From: an uncultured Oscillospiraceae bacterium | GTDB taxonomy: Bacteria > Bacillota_A > Clostridia > Oscillospirales > Oscillospiraceae | Assembly (NCBI GenBank): GCA_934589325.1 | Contig: CAKTNU010000030.1 | Coordinates: 1-12,270, forward strand | Reading direction: 5' to 3' | DNA: 12,270 nt | Shown: in pieces, positions 5,656 through 12,270 of the stretch | Layout of the letters: each line of letters starts with the position of its first letter | Numbering within the stretch: position 1 is the stretch's first letter | Program-made: the position numbers and the translations under genes | The notes under the pieces: model-generated | Told to the model about the DNA's origin: nothing | The model's database searches: none | The model's input: only the letters and a program-made list of their open reading frames with translations

Positions 5656-7359
5656 TTATTTATTCACCACATCTATGATCTCTCGCACGGTTTCCGGCGC
5701 TATTTTCACCACTTTGCGGTCATATGTTATGAGTCCGTTAAGTTCGTCCTCCACATCGCTCAGCTGGGTGTACACAGTGGCCGTAAGGCCCTGACGCACC
5801 GCGGGAGCTATCTGCTGCGCATAGAGCTCCTCCAGCGCTATCTGCAGCTGGGCGGCAGTCTCGAAGTTCTTATAGCCGAAATTGCGCTCATTAAAGCGGT
5901 GGCTGCGGACGGCATGATTGTATCCGCCGAACTCGCTCAGTACCACGGCGCGGCCAAGCTTATCGGGCTTGAACTTATATTTGCGGAAGTACACGTGCAG
6001 GCTCTTTATCCGGCCGATATGCTGGTCATGCCAGCCGGAGGCATGGTCGATGGTGCGGGTCTTGTCCATACTCTCTATGAGCCGGCACATCTTCGCCGAA
6101 TCAAACTGTCCCCAGCCCTCGTTGAAGGGCACCCACATTGCAATGCTGGGACAGTTATACAGGTGCCTTACCATTGCGCCGAGCTCGGCGCGATACTGTG
6201 AGCGTCCCTCGGGATTGGTACGGGCAAACAGGGCGTAGGCGCTGTCCTTAAGGTGGATGCCGGTGACAAGCGGAGCCGAGATGACAAGCGGATCATATCT
6301 TCCGCCGCCGTTCGGCATATCCTGCCAGACGAGCATGCCGTACCGGTCGCAGTGGTAATACCAGCGCAGCGGCTCGACCTTAATGTGCTTGCGCAGCATA
6401 TTAAAGCCCATGGCCTTCGCGGTGGTGATGTCGTATATCATGGCCTCATCTGTCGGCGCGGTATAGAGGCCATCCGGCCAGTAGCCCTGATCGAGCAGGC
6501 CGTTGTGGAAGTATGGCTCATTATTCAGGAACAGCCGCGGTACGCCGTCCCCGTCGTTTTCGACAGAGAATTTGCGCATGGCAAAGTAGCTCTGCACCTC
6601 GTCCTCGCCGCATTTAACCGTGAAGCCGTAGAGCTTAGGGTGCTCCGGCGACCACGGCTCAAAGTTCGGGACGGGGATGCTGGCCGGGAGCAGATACGAC
6701 TCGCCGTTAAAGAAAGCATATGCATCCTCCGCATTTTCGCCAACAATCTCCGCAGATATCTCCACACAGGCGTTGTCGAAATCCGGCGTTATACGCAGAC
6801 TTTTGACGTAATCGTCCGGCACAGCCTCAAGCCACACCGTCTGCCAGATGCCGCTCTGCGGCGTGTACCAGATACCGCCGCGGCGTGTTTTCTGTTTGCC
6901 GCGGCTGTGGAAGCTGCGGTCGGTATCGTCCGTTACGCGGATGGTGATGAGCAAATGTCCGTCGTCAACGGCATCGGTCACATCTGCCGAGAACGGCAGA
7001 TAGCCGCCGATGTGATTCACGACCTGCGTAGAATTTATCCACACGGCAGCACACTGATCAACCGCGCCGAAGTTCAGGATGATGCGCTTGCCCGCAAACT
7101 CCTCCGGCAGCACAACATCGCGCCGGTACCACAGATATTCCCCGGCCTTCAGACTGCGGCCAACACCGGACAGCTCAGACTCCGGTGAAAACGGGACGAT
7201 TATCTCCCCTTCAAACTCCTTGGGATGCCGCGCCGAGGTGGTGATGGCATACTCCCACGGGCCGTTGAGGTTCAGCCAGAGGCGGCGCGCAAGCTGAGGG
7301 CGCGGGTATTCCGGCAGAGGCATATTCAAATCAACTTTGTCAGTCCACGCTGTGTTCAT
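5656..7359 (-). CDS. Glycoside hydrolase family 2 enzyme
   Basis: The 567-residue protein has the GH2 layout: a sugar-binding jelly-roll (LNGPWEYAI near 32-40, WYRRDVVLP near 77-85, FGAVDQCAAVWINSTQV near 97-113), an Ig-like middle region, and a TIM barrel from about 280. In the barrel PFNEGWGQ gives the acid/base Glu414 and LSEFGGYN gives the nucleophile Glu476. It retains beta-linked sugars; beta-galactosidase, -glucuronidase or another beta-glycosidase are all possible, and sequence reading alone does not choose. There is no signal peptide, so the substrate is likely cytosolic oligosaccharide. It is shorter than LacZ, without a C-terminal domain 5. GGAGG lies 6 bases before the ATG. It follows the ybaB terminator closely, so a promoter must lie in about 40 bases or it depends on read-through. 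Confidence 0.92.
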   Translation of the reverse strand: MNTAWTDKVDLNMPLPEYPRPQLARRLWLNLNGPWEYAITTSARHPKEFEGEIIVPFSPESELSGVGRSLKAGEYLWYRRDVVLPEEFAGKRIILNFGAVDQCAAVWINSTQVVNHIGGYLPFSADVTDAVDDGHLLITIRVTDDTDRSFHSRGKQKTRRGGIWYTPQSGIWQTVWLEAVPDDYVKSLRITPDFDNACVEISAEIVGENAEDAYAFFNGESYLLPASIPVPNFEPWSPEHPKLYGFTVKCGEDEVQSYFAMRKFSVENDGDGVPRLFLNNEPYFHNGLLDQGYWPDGLYTAPTDEAMIYDITTAKAMGFNMLRKHIKVEPLRWYYHCDRYGMLVWQDMPNGGGRYDPLVISAPLVTGIHLKDSAYALFARTNPEGRSQYRAELGAMVRHLYNCPSIAMWVPFNEGWGQFDSAKMCRLIESMDKTRTIDHASGWHDQHIGRIKSLHVYFRKYKFKPDKLGRAVVLSEFGGYNHAVRSHRFNERNFGYKNFETAAQLQIALEELYAQQIAPAVRQGLTATVYTQLSDVEDELNGLITYDRKVVKIAPETVREIIDVVNK

Positions 7360-7388
7360 AGATATCCTCCGAAAATGCTGATATTATC

Positions 7389-7425
7389 AAAAATACAAAC
7401 TCCGGGCAGAATAGCTCCTGCCCGG
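7389..7425 (-). terminator. Intrinsic terminator of the dnaX-ybaB transcript
   Basis: CCGGGCAG (7402-7409) pairs with CTGCCCGG (7418-7425) around 8 bases, and minus-strand transcripts continue into AGTTTGTATTTTT (complement of 7389-7401). It lies about 60 bases after the ybaB stop and separates that unit from the GH2 gene. Confidence 0.75.
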
Positions 7426-7483
7426 CGTAGCCTGGGCAGCCCTGCATAATACCTGCCACGGGGTCTGCCTTTATCTCAATATC

Positions 7484-7831
7484 TCAGAACAGGCCGGGGA
7501 ATCCGCCGAGACCGCCCTGGAGCTTGGTCATGGCAGCATTGGTCTGGTCGTCACAGCTCTTGAGTGCGCCGTTGACCGCGGTGAGGATAAGATCCTGAAG
7601 CATTTCAACGTCATCGGGGTCGACGACCTCGGGCTTTATCTCGATGCTCTCGAGCTGTCTCGTGCCGAGGATGACAGCCTTGACTGCGCCGCCGCCGGAG
7701 CTGAACTCGAATCTGGACGACTCAAGCTCCTGCTGCATCTTCAGGAAGTCCTGCTGCATCTTCTGCGCCTGCTTCATCATGTTCATCTGATTGCCGCCGG
7801 GATAACCGCCGCGGAATCCACCCTTTGCCAT
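7484..7831 (-). CDS. ybaB: YbaB/EbfC-family nucleoid-associated protein
   Basis: The 115-residue protein has the family layout: a Gly-rich start (MAKGGFRGGYPGG), a long helix with MNMMKQAQKMQQDFLKMQQEL near 16-36, the sheet region GGGAVKAVILGTRQLESIEI near 46-65, DPDDVEMLQDLILTAVNGAL near 71-90, and a Gly/Phe-rich tail. It binds DNA as a dimer and helps organise the nucleoid. GGAGG lies 9 bases before the ATG. It lies 37 bases downstream of dnaX on the same strand, as in most bacteria (B. subtilis yaaK), so it is probably in the dnaX operon. The next gene is usually recR; here a terminator and a GH2 gene follow. Confidence 0.95.
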   Translation of the reverse strand: MAKGGFRGGYPGGNQMNMMKQAQKMQQDFLKMQQELESSRFEFSSGGGAVKAVILGTRQLESIEIKPEVVDPDDVEMLQDLILTAVNGALKSCDDQTNAAMTKLQGGLGGFPGLF

Positions 7832-7868
7832 AATTTATTTCCTCCAAATATTATTTTTTTATTGTTAA

Positions 7869-9560
7869 TCAAACAAATCTGACTTCTTTGAACTGTTTAA
7901 GTTCCTCAATGCTGCGCTGCTGGCGTGGTTTAGGCTTAAGCTCCGACAGGAGCACGCGTATCTCACGCCCCGCAGCGCCGCGTGCGGCGTCTGACAGACG
8001 CTGGATAACGTCAGGCTTATTGAAGCGGCCGTACACAAAGCCCGGCACGACCTCAACTCGCAGCACATCGCCCTCGACGGAGGCGCATATCTTGCTCTCA
8101 TCGCCAATATATCCGCGCAGCTCGAACGGCAGCTTGTCCTTCACCGCGGCGCAGACCATACTCCACAGCCCGTCGTCCGTGACGGGTACAGCAGCCGCCT
8201 GTTCCTGTGCAGATATCGGCGCCGGCGGAGATACAGGCTGCGGCGGAGCAGGTCTCCGGACCTCTCTGCCGCGCAGGAAGCTGTCCTCCGGCTGCTCTTC
8301 GGCAAAATGCGACATATCCGGTTCATCCTCCGGGGCGGGAGGCGCGTCATAGTCGCTGTATTCGGGTGGATCGTACCGCTCCGGCCCGGGTTCATGCTCC
8401 GGCATCTGCACGGGGATCCCGCGCTTCATCTGTTCCTCAAGGCGAGATATTCTGGCGCGGAGCGCAGGTATACTGTCGGCCAAAGTATTGTCGCACAGAG
8501 AGACAAGGCACAGCTCTGCGGCAAGCTTCGGGTCGCGCCCATCGCGCATCGAAGCGACGGCACGCTGCACCGCATCCATCGAACATAGCAGCTCTTCCCT
8601 CGTCATCCGGGCGGAATACTGAGCGAGCTGTGCGGCACTGTATCCGCCGGACAGCAGATTTGCGCCGCCGCGTGGTGCGACCTGTATCATCAGCACATCC
8701 CGCATCAAACCGTTCAGCTCGCCAAGCAGCGTGACGGGGTCTTTCCCATCCATCCACAGCCCGTGGAACAGTTCGAGTGCGGCTACAGCATCTCTTCTTA
8801 TTATATTATCAAGCAGCTCCATAACACGGAGGCTGCCCGCAAGTCCCATGGCCGAATACACCGCATCGGCATCTATATCAGTGCTTGCAGAGCACTGATC
8901 CAGAAGTGTCAGCGCATCGCGGACACCGCCGTCGGCAAGGCGGGCTATAAGCTCCGCCGCGTCATGTGTCAGCGTCATATGCTCCTGCGAGGCAATATAT
9001 TCAAGATACTCCGCAATTGCGCCGCTGTCGAGGCGCTTGAAGCTGTGCCGCTGGCAGCGGGAAAGTATCGTAGCGGGGACCTTCTGAAGCTCTGTCGTTG
9101 CGAGGATGAACATCAGATGCTCCGGCGGCTCCTCAAGTATTTTGAGCAGGGCATTGAAGGCCGGTGTCGAGAGCATATGCACCTCGTCGATAATATACAC
9201 GCGCTTTTTCACGGCGGCCGGTGAAAACACCGCCTCGTCGCGCAGTGCACGGACGTTGTCGACGCCGTTGTTGGACGCCGCATCCAGTTCCACAACGTCG
9301 AGAATAGAGCCGTCCGCAATACCGCGGCAGGACGGGCACACACCGCATGGGCTGCCGTTCACCGGATGCTCGCAGTTTACAGCACGGGCGAGGATCCGCG
9401 CACAGGTAGTCTTTCCGGTGCCGCGGGTACCGATGAAGATATAGGCATGGGAGAGCCGCCCAGTGATCACCTGATTTTTCAGCGTATCCGTTATATGCTT
9501 CTGCCCGATGACTTGGTCAAAGGTCTGCGGCCGCCATTTACGGTACAAAGCCTGATACAT
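7869..9560 (-). CDS. dnaX: DNA polymerase III subunit gamma/tau
   Basis: Clamp-loader ATPase that loads the sliding clamp and couples the replisome. In the 563-residue protein: Walker A GTRGTGKT at 44-51, zinc-binding Cys63, Cys72, Cys75 and Cys78, Walker B YIIDEVH near 122-128, sensor 1 ATTE near 154-157, and the SRC motif at 167-169. After the collar domain comes a Pro/Glu/Asp-rich linker near 390-450, then a C-terminal domain ending in IEELKQFKEVRFV, as in Clostridia tau. I see no slippery heptamer and stem that would make a short gamma form. GGGAGG lies about 7 bases before the ATG. The SRP RNA gene is directly upstream, the same order as in Bacillus, and no separate dnaX promoter is evident. 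Confidence 0.97.
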   Translation of the reverse strand: MYQALYRKWRPQTFDQVIGQKHITDTLKNQVITGRLSHAYIFIGTRGTGKTTCARILARAVNCEHPVNGSPCGVCPSCRGIADGSILDVVELDAASNNGVDNVRALRDEAVFSPAAVKKRVYIIDEVHMLSTPAFNALLKILEEPPEHLMFILATTELQKVPATILSRCQRHSFKRLDSGAIAEYLEYIASQEHMTLTHDAAELIARLADGGVRDALTLLDQCSASTDIDADAVYSAMGLAGSLRVMELLDNIIRRDAVAALELFHGLWMDGKDPVTLLGELNGLMRDVLMIQVAPRGGANLLSGGYSAAQLAQYSARMTREELLCSMDAVQRAVASMRDGRDPKLAAELCLVSLCDNTLADSIPALRARISRLEEQMKRGIPVQMPEHEPGPERYDPPEYSDYDAPPAPEDEPDMSHFAEEQPEDSFLRGREVRRPAPPQPVSPPAPISAQEQAAAVPVTDDGLWSMVCAAVKDKLPFELRGYIGDESKICASVEGDVLRVEVVPGFVYGRFNKPDVIQRLSDAARGAAGREIRVLLSELKPKPRQQRSIEELKQFKEVRFV

Positions 9561-9585
9561 CCCTGCGCCTCCCGCTTAATGATCC

Positions 9586-9609
9586 CGCGGCGCCGTGCGG
9601 TGCGCCGCG
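9586..9609 (-). other. GC-rich hairpin in the dnaX leader
   Basis: CGCGGCGC (9586-9593) pairs with GCGCCGCG (9602-9609) around an 8-base loop. No T-run follows on the minus strand, so it does not look like a terminator. It lies between the SRP RNA 3' end and the dnaX start, where a processing site could release the stable RNA from the dnaX messenger. Confidence 0.5.
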
Positions 9610-9618
9610 CATATAATA

Positions 9619-9915
9619 TGGCTTTTGACAAGACTGCACACCGGACCTCGAAAAATGCGATATGCCCGTTACGCCGGCAGCCGGCTCGGACCCGGCACCC
9701 TCGCGGCACACGGAAAGCACCGCTTAATGCTGCTCGGTTCCCCGCCTGACATGGTTCACGGGTTCCCGTTGCGCAAGACCGGATCGTCAACGCTGCTTAC
9801 CGGGGTCAGACGACACAGAACATATCCTCAGTCTGGAATTCATCCCTGCTGTAGCGGATTGCAGGTTACAGGGCACCGCTGGCTCCCCGACTAGTGCAGC
9901 CTTGTCAAAAGCCAC
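9619..9915 (-). ncRNA. ffs: Large bacterial signal recognition particle RNA (4.5S/scRNA class)
   Basis: The RNA binds Ffh and targets nascent membrane and secreted proteins. On the minus strand the S domain is unmistakable: GTCAGG and GAGCAGC flank the stem CGG-GGAA-CCG, with the GGAA tetraloop at 9738-9741. The 5' half has the Alu-domain block GCGGTGCCCTGTAACCTGC (about 9861-9879), so this is the large Bacillus/Clostridia type. The 5' and 3' ends form a 21-bp helix with one G-U pair (9894-9914 with 9619-9639). The promoter just upstream predicts a start at about 9915, exactly at the helix. Length is about 297 bases, slightly longer than the 265-275 of Bacillus. The next gene is dnaX. Confidence 0.93.
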
Positions 9916-9921
9916 GTGCTT

Positions 9922-9950
9922 ACTTTACCACAAAAGAAAAAAATAATCAA
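9922..9950 (-). promoter_or_regulatory. Extended -10 promoter of the SRP RNA
   Basis: On the minus strand TTGATT (9945-9950) and TAAAGT (9922-9927) are 17 bases apart, and TGG just before the -10 makes it an extended type. The predicted start at about 9915 coincides with the first base of the SRP RNA terminal helix. It may also drive dnaX and ybaB. Confidence 0.7.
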
Positions 9951-9996
9951 TATTTTTCTCACACATCACGCAGCAGGCCAAAAAGAAAAATTTTTC

Positions 9997-10024
9997 TTTA
10001 CAAATAGAAAATCTGTGGTATAAT
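9997..10024 (+). promoter_or_regulatory. Strong promoter of tRNA-Ala
   Basis: TTTACA (9997-10002) and a perfect TATAAT (10019-10024) are 16 bases apart, with TGG before the -10. Immediately upstream is an A/T palindrome, AAAGAAAAATTTTTCTTT (9982-9999), of the kind found as UP elements at stable-RNA promoters. It diverges from the SRP RNA promoter. Confidence 0.85.
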
Positions 10025-10039
10025 GAACAAGCTTGATAA

Positions 10040-10116
10040 GGGCTCGTAGCTCAGCTGGGAGAGCGCACGGTTCGCATCCGTGAGGTTCGAGGGTTCGATC
10101 CCCTTCGAGTCCACCA
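10040..10116 (+). tRNA. tRNA-Ala (CGC)
   Basis: Acceptor GGGCTCG (10040-10046) pairs with CGAGTCC (10106-10112); the third pair is G-U, the alanine identity element. Discriminator A10113 and an encoded CCA (10114-10116) follow. The anticodon stem CACGG/CCGTG encloses TTCGCAT, with anticodon CGC at 10073-10075, reading GCG. It stands alone behind its own promoter. Confidence 0.95.
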
Positions 10117-10189
10117 AATAGGTATTGGACGAACACCTATTTCTTCAGCGGCGGTTTCGCCGTAAAGTGTTCGCTCTGATCCACAACAG

Positions 10190-10230
10190 AAAAGCGCCGT
10201 CTTGGAAGTGATTCCGAGATGGCGCTTTTT
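10190..10230. terminator. Bidirectional terminator between tRNA-Ala and rhaD
   Basis: An 18-bp stem (10190-10207 against 10212-10229) with two G-U pairs has a GTGA tetraloop. Four A open the left arm and five T close the right one, so it works on both strands. It serves tRNA-Ala on the plus strand and the rhaD operon on the minus strand. Confidence 0.9.
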
Positions 10231-10352
10231 GTATTTTGTATTGGTTGTACCAAAGCAATCCGCCTCTGTATCACGCAGGGGTGGATTTGCTTATTGGTCA
10301 TACGGTACTCGGAATAAGCCCAAATACTTCTTAAACCTGTCTTGTACAGGAA

Positions 10353-11165
10353 TTATTGCAGATACCCCTCCCGGGCCTTCACGCCGAAATGGGCTTCCAG
10401 TCGATGCATCTGCTCGTCGGTGATGGTGTTCACCAGGGGCAGGTGGGCAATTTTCATGTAAATTTCAGCGGCTTTCTCGGCAGTCTCGATGAGGCCGAAG
10501 GTCTCGTCCAGGTCCTTGCCTGCGCCGTAAATGCCGTGCTGCGACCAGACGACGAGACGCGCGGTCTGCATTTTCTTCGCCGTGGCCTCGCCGATCTCAT
10601 TGGTGCCGCATAGCATCCAGGGCAGCATGTTTACCCCATCCGGGAACACCACGATGCATTCCGTGCACATCTGCCAAAGGGTGCGCGTGAACGCCTTTTC
10701 ATCCAGCGTGTGGATATAGGTCATGGCCAGCAGGTTCGCCGGGTGGCAGTGCATGACCACATGATTTTCCGGGTCTACTTTCAGCCGGGCCGCATGGCTC
10801 ATCATGTGAGCCGGGAACTCGGAGGTGAACTTGCCGCCGTCGGTGAAGCCCCAGAGCAGCTGGGCGGTCTCGCCGCCGTTGGTCAGCCGCACCAGGCCCA
10901 GGTTCACGTCCGGGGCGTACTGGACGTTCTTGAAATATTTGCCGGTGCCAGTGACCAGGAAATACTTTCCGTCCAGTTCCGGGCAGGCGAAGCCCGTGGG
11001 GATCTCCCGCAGGACCTTGTTGGTCTCCACATAGTCGGCAACCTCGGCCTCGCTGAGCAGCAGACTTACATTGCCGCCGTTCCGCTCGTCCCAGCCGTGG
11101 TTATACATATTGGTGGTAGTGCGGATCATTTCCACCATCCAGGAAGCAGTCAAAATGTCTTTCAT
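10353..11165 (-). CDS. rhaD: Rhamnulose-1-phosphate aldolase
   Basis: Class II, zinc-dependent aldolase that splits L-rhamnulose 1-phosphate into dihydroxyacetone phosphate and L-lactaldehyde in the cytosol. The 270-residue protein aligns with E. coli RhaD along its length: WDERNGGNVS near 25-34, VTGTGKYFKNVQ near 71-82, TSEFPAH near 114-120, VMHCHPANLLAMTY near 137-150, VVFPDGVNMLPWM near 172-184, and DETFGLIETAEKAAEI near 220-235. The zinc set corresponds to Glu116, His139, His141 and His210. AAAGGAG lies 8 bases before the ATG. It follows the isomerase gene by 13 bases, so they are one operon that ends at 10190-10230. As read here it has no ATA codon among 11 isoleucines, unlike dnaX to the left. 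Confidence 0.93.
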   Translation of the reverse strand: MKDILTASWMVEMIRTTTNMYNHGWDERNGGNVSLLLSEAEVADYVETNKVLREIPTGFACPELDGKYFLVTGTGKYFKNVQYAPDVNLGLVRLTNGGETAQLLWGFTDGGKFTSEFPAHMMSHAARLKVDPENHVVMHCHPANLLAMTYIHTLDEKAFTRTLWQMCTECIVVFPDGVNMLPWMLCGTNEIGEATAKKMQTARLVVWSQHGIYGAGKDLDETFGLIETAEKAAEIYMKIAHLPLVNTITDEQMHRLEAHFGVKAREGYLQ

Positions 11166-11178
11166 TATCTTTTCTCCT

Positions 11179-12270
11179 TTACCGGGTGATAACGTCTACG
11201 GGAACATTGAAGATTTTTGCGACCTTCAAGATGGTGTCGATATGGCGACCAACGGCAGCGGCCATGTGGTGGGTGGGGCCTGCCTCGCTCCAACGGTTGA
11301 CAAACTCTCTGGCTCCGCAGGTGAAGCGGGTGCGCATATTGGTATCGCCGAAGGTGAAAATCGGACCTTCCTCGTTGACGCCCTCGGCCACCACGAACTT
11401 AAAGCGGCCGTCCCTGTCCTGCATGATGCCAAGATAAGTTACGGGGCCAACAGGGGGATAAAACTGGGTCAGATACCCGCCGCCGGTCTTGCCGTGGAAG
11501 ACAGGGACGATCTTCATCGTGGGCTTTCTCGCTTGGGAAATGTCCGCGTCTCCGGAACCGGAGTGGCCGATGATGCAGATATCCTCGTCAAAATCGATGG
11601 AGTACATCTCGGAAAGCTGGCCAGTGCCGGAAATGGTCTTGAGGATGCTCATGGCCATGGCTACCTTGATGTCGCCCTCCACGGCGCAGGCGGTGCCCTG
11701 CTTGATGAGCATGGAGAAGGCGGGGATCAGCATGGAGTCCAGCTTGCCCGCCACACCTTGGGCAAAGCCGTCATAGTGGGAGGCTACAAAGGCGATTCTC
11801 TCGTCCTTGACCCACTGTTCAAAGGCGACTACATACTTTGCCATATCCCAGACGGTTTCCACCGTGGCCCCACCCTCAATGTCGAAGGTGTTCAGAATGT
11901 CCTCGGCCTTGGCGCGGATGGCGGTTTCGTCCGTGATGTGATCGGCAATGGCCCACATCTTTTCCCAGTCGAACTGCTTGGTGTAGAGCCACATCCGGTG
12001 GTATAGGTTGGTTTCGTCGATGTACAAATCCATCATGCCGGGATAAGGCCTGCCGATCTGGGCAAGGTTCGTATCGCGGAAGCGACGGCGCACCTGCGCG
12101 GCGCGGCACCAGTCCTCGATTTCCGCCTGCGCAGCATCGTCGCCGCCCTCCACCACGCCGGTAATGACGGCGTGGCGCTTCCCGGCGCGCTCCTGATCGG
12201 CGACCATCTCGCCCACAGCGCCGCAGGCGTACAGGGTCCCCAGCCAGGTGGGGGTGTCGGTGTTGGCATA
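11179..12270 (-). CDS. L-fucose/L-arabinose isomerase-family protein (5' end outside window)
   Basis: The frame is open to the right edge (first visible codons read YANTDTPTW), so the gene is partial: 363 codons are visible; the GTG at 12216 is only an internal codon. Family features: IGRPYPGMMDLYIDET in the middle domain, CAVEGDIKVAMAM and FDEDICIIGHSGSGD around the metal site, and the C-terminal WSEAGPTHHMAAAVGRH. These fit the FucI/AraA fold, which interconverts an aldose and a ketose with Mn2+. It is not the TIM-barrel RhaA. Position just upstream of rhaD points to a 6-deoxyhexose such as L-rhamnose or L-fucose as substrate, by inference. No ATA isoleucine codons were seen among about 29. 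Confidence 0.85.
   Translation of the reverse strand, partial: YANTDTPTWLGTLYACGAVGEMVADQERAGKRHAVITGVVEGGDDAAQAEIEDWCRAAQVRRRFRDTNLAQIGRPYPGMMDLYIDETNLYHRMWLYTKQFDWEKMWAIADHITDETAIRAKAEDILNTFDIEGGATVETVWDMAKYVVAFEQWVKDERIAFVASHYDGFAQGVAGKLDSMLIPAFSMLIKQGTACAVEGDIKVAMAMSILKTISGTGQLSEMYSIDFDEDICIIGHSGSGDADISQARKPTMKIVPVFHGKTGGGYLTQFYPPVGPVTYLGIMQDRDGRFKFVVAEGVNEEGPIFTFGDTNMRTRFTCGAREFVNRWSEAGPTHHMAAAVGRHIDTILKVAKIFNVPVDVITR

Noticed and set aside
6253..7188. Long plus-strand open frame (311 codons) opposite the GH2 gene
   Set aside because: The minus-strand frame has full GH2 motifs and a GGAGG start; the plus frame has no recognisable domain or ribosome-binding site and is a shadow of GC-rich coding sequence.
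7869..9560. Programmed frameshift in dnaX giving a short gamma subunit
   Set aside because: I found no A-rich slippery heptamer followed by a stem near the end of the ATPase region.
9612..9629. TATAAT and TTGACA seen close together on the plus strand
   Set aside because: They are in the wrong order and spacing for a promoter and fall at the 3' end of the SRP RNA, where TTGACA is part of the terminal helix.
9905..9910. TTGACA on the minus strand near the SRP RNA 5' end as a -35 box
   Set aside because: No -10 box lies 16-18 bases downstream, and the extended -10 promoter at 9922-9950 places this inside the transcript.
11071..12006. Long plus-strand open frame (311 codons) opposite the isomerase and rhaD
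   Set aside because: Both minus-strand genes match known families; the plus frame crosses their junction and has no motif, so it is a shadow.
12214..12216. GTG as the start of the isomerase gene
   Set aside because: The frame stays open to the window edge, family-like sequence continues upstream of it, and there is no ribosome-binding site; the gene is simply cut by the window.
1..12270. CRISPR arrays, insertion sequences, toxin-antitoxin or phage-defence genes
   Set aside because: No regularly spaced repeats, transposase or integrase motifs, or defence-type domains were seen on either strand.

Overview
The window looks like chromosome of a moderately GC-rich Firmicute, most likely a gut-type Clostridia of the Oscillospiraceae/Ruminococcaceae kind. 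That placement is inference. It rests on a large, Alu-containing SRP RNA directly upstream of dnaX (the scr-dnaX-yaaK arrangement of Bacillus), a DUF1002 exported protein, strong GGAGG ribosome-binding sites, TTGACA/TATAAT-type promoters with TGn extensions, and compact genes separated by strong intrinsic terminators. All protein genes are on the minus strand except one amino-acid symporter gene.

Left part (1-1310). A tRNA-Gly(GCC) / tRNA-Cys(GCA) pair reads rightward and ends in an intrinsic terminator. A 300-bp gap with hairpins follows, then a minus-strand MTA/SAH nucleosidase-family gene with its own promoter. Next (1310-2890) come an 84-codon PepSY-like gene whose ribosome-binding site can be sequestered by a leader hairpin, and a secreted DUF1002 protein. 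The DUF1002 gene diverges from an alanine/glycine:cation symporter (AGCS) gene across an intergenic region that holds a palindromic, operator-like site.

Middle (4240-7430). A possible three-gene minus-strand unit encodes a glycoside hydrolase family 2 enzyme, a radical SAM/SPASM protein and a YgjP-type zinc metallopeptidase. The last two are translationally coupled, and the unit ends in a terminator. Upstream (7484-9990) is the conserved information-processing block SRP RNA - dnaX - ybaB/ebfC. It is driven by an extended -10 promoter, and ybaB is followed by a terminator instead of the often-seen recR.

Right part (9990-12270). A divergent tRNA-Ala(CGC) gene with a strong promoter ends in an 18-bp bidirectional terminator. 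It converges on a deoxysugar-catabolism operon: a FucI/AraA-fold sugar isomerase, cut by the window edge, then rhamnulose-1-phosphate aldolase (rhaD). As I read them, these two genes contain no ATA isoleucine codon among about 40 isoleucines, whereas dnaX uses ATA freely. The tRNA-Ala region may therefore be the edge of a transferred block.

Most of the window is ordinary core genome. I did not find a clearly new system. The best leads are the codon-usage boundary at tRNA-Ala, the non-RhaA-type isomerase paired with RhaD, the leader hairpin that masks a ribosome-binding site, the GH2/radical-SAM/peptidase cluster, and several unassigned hairpins.
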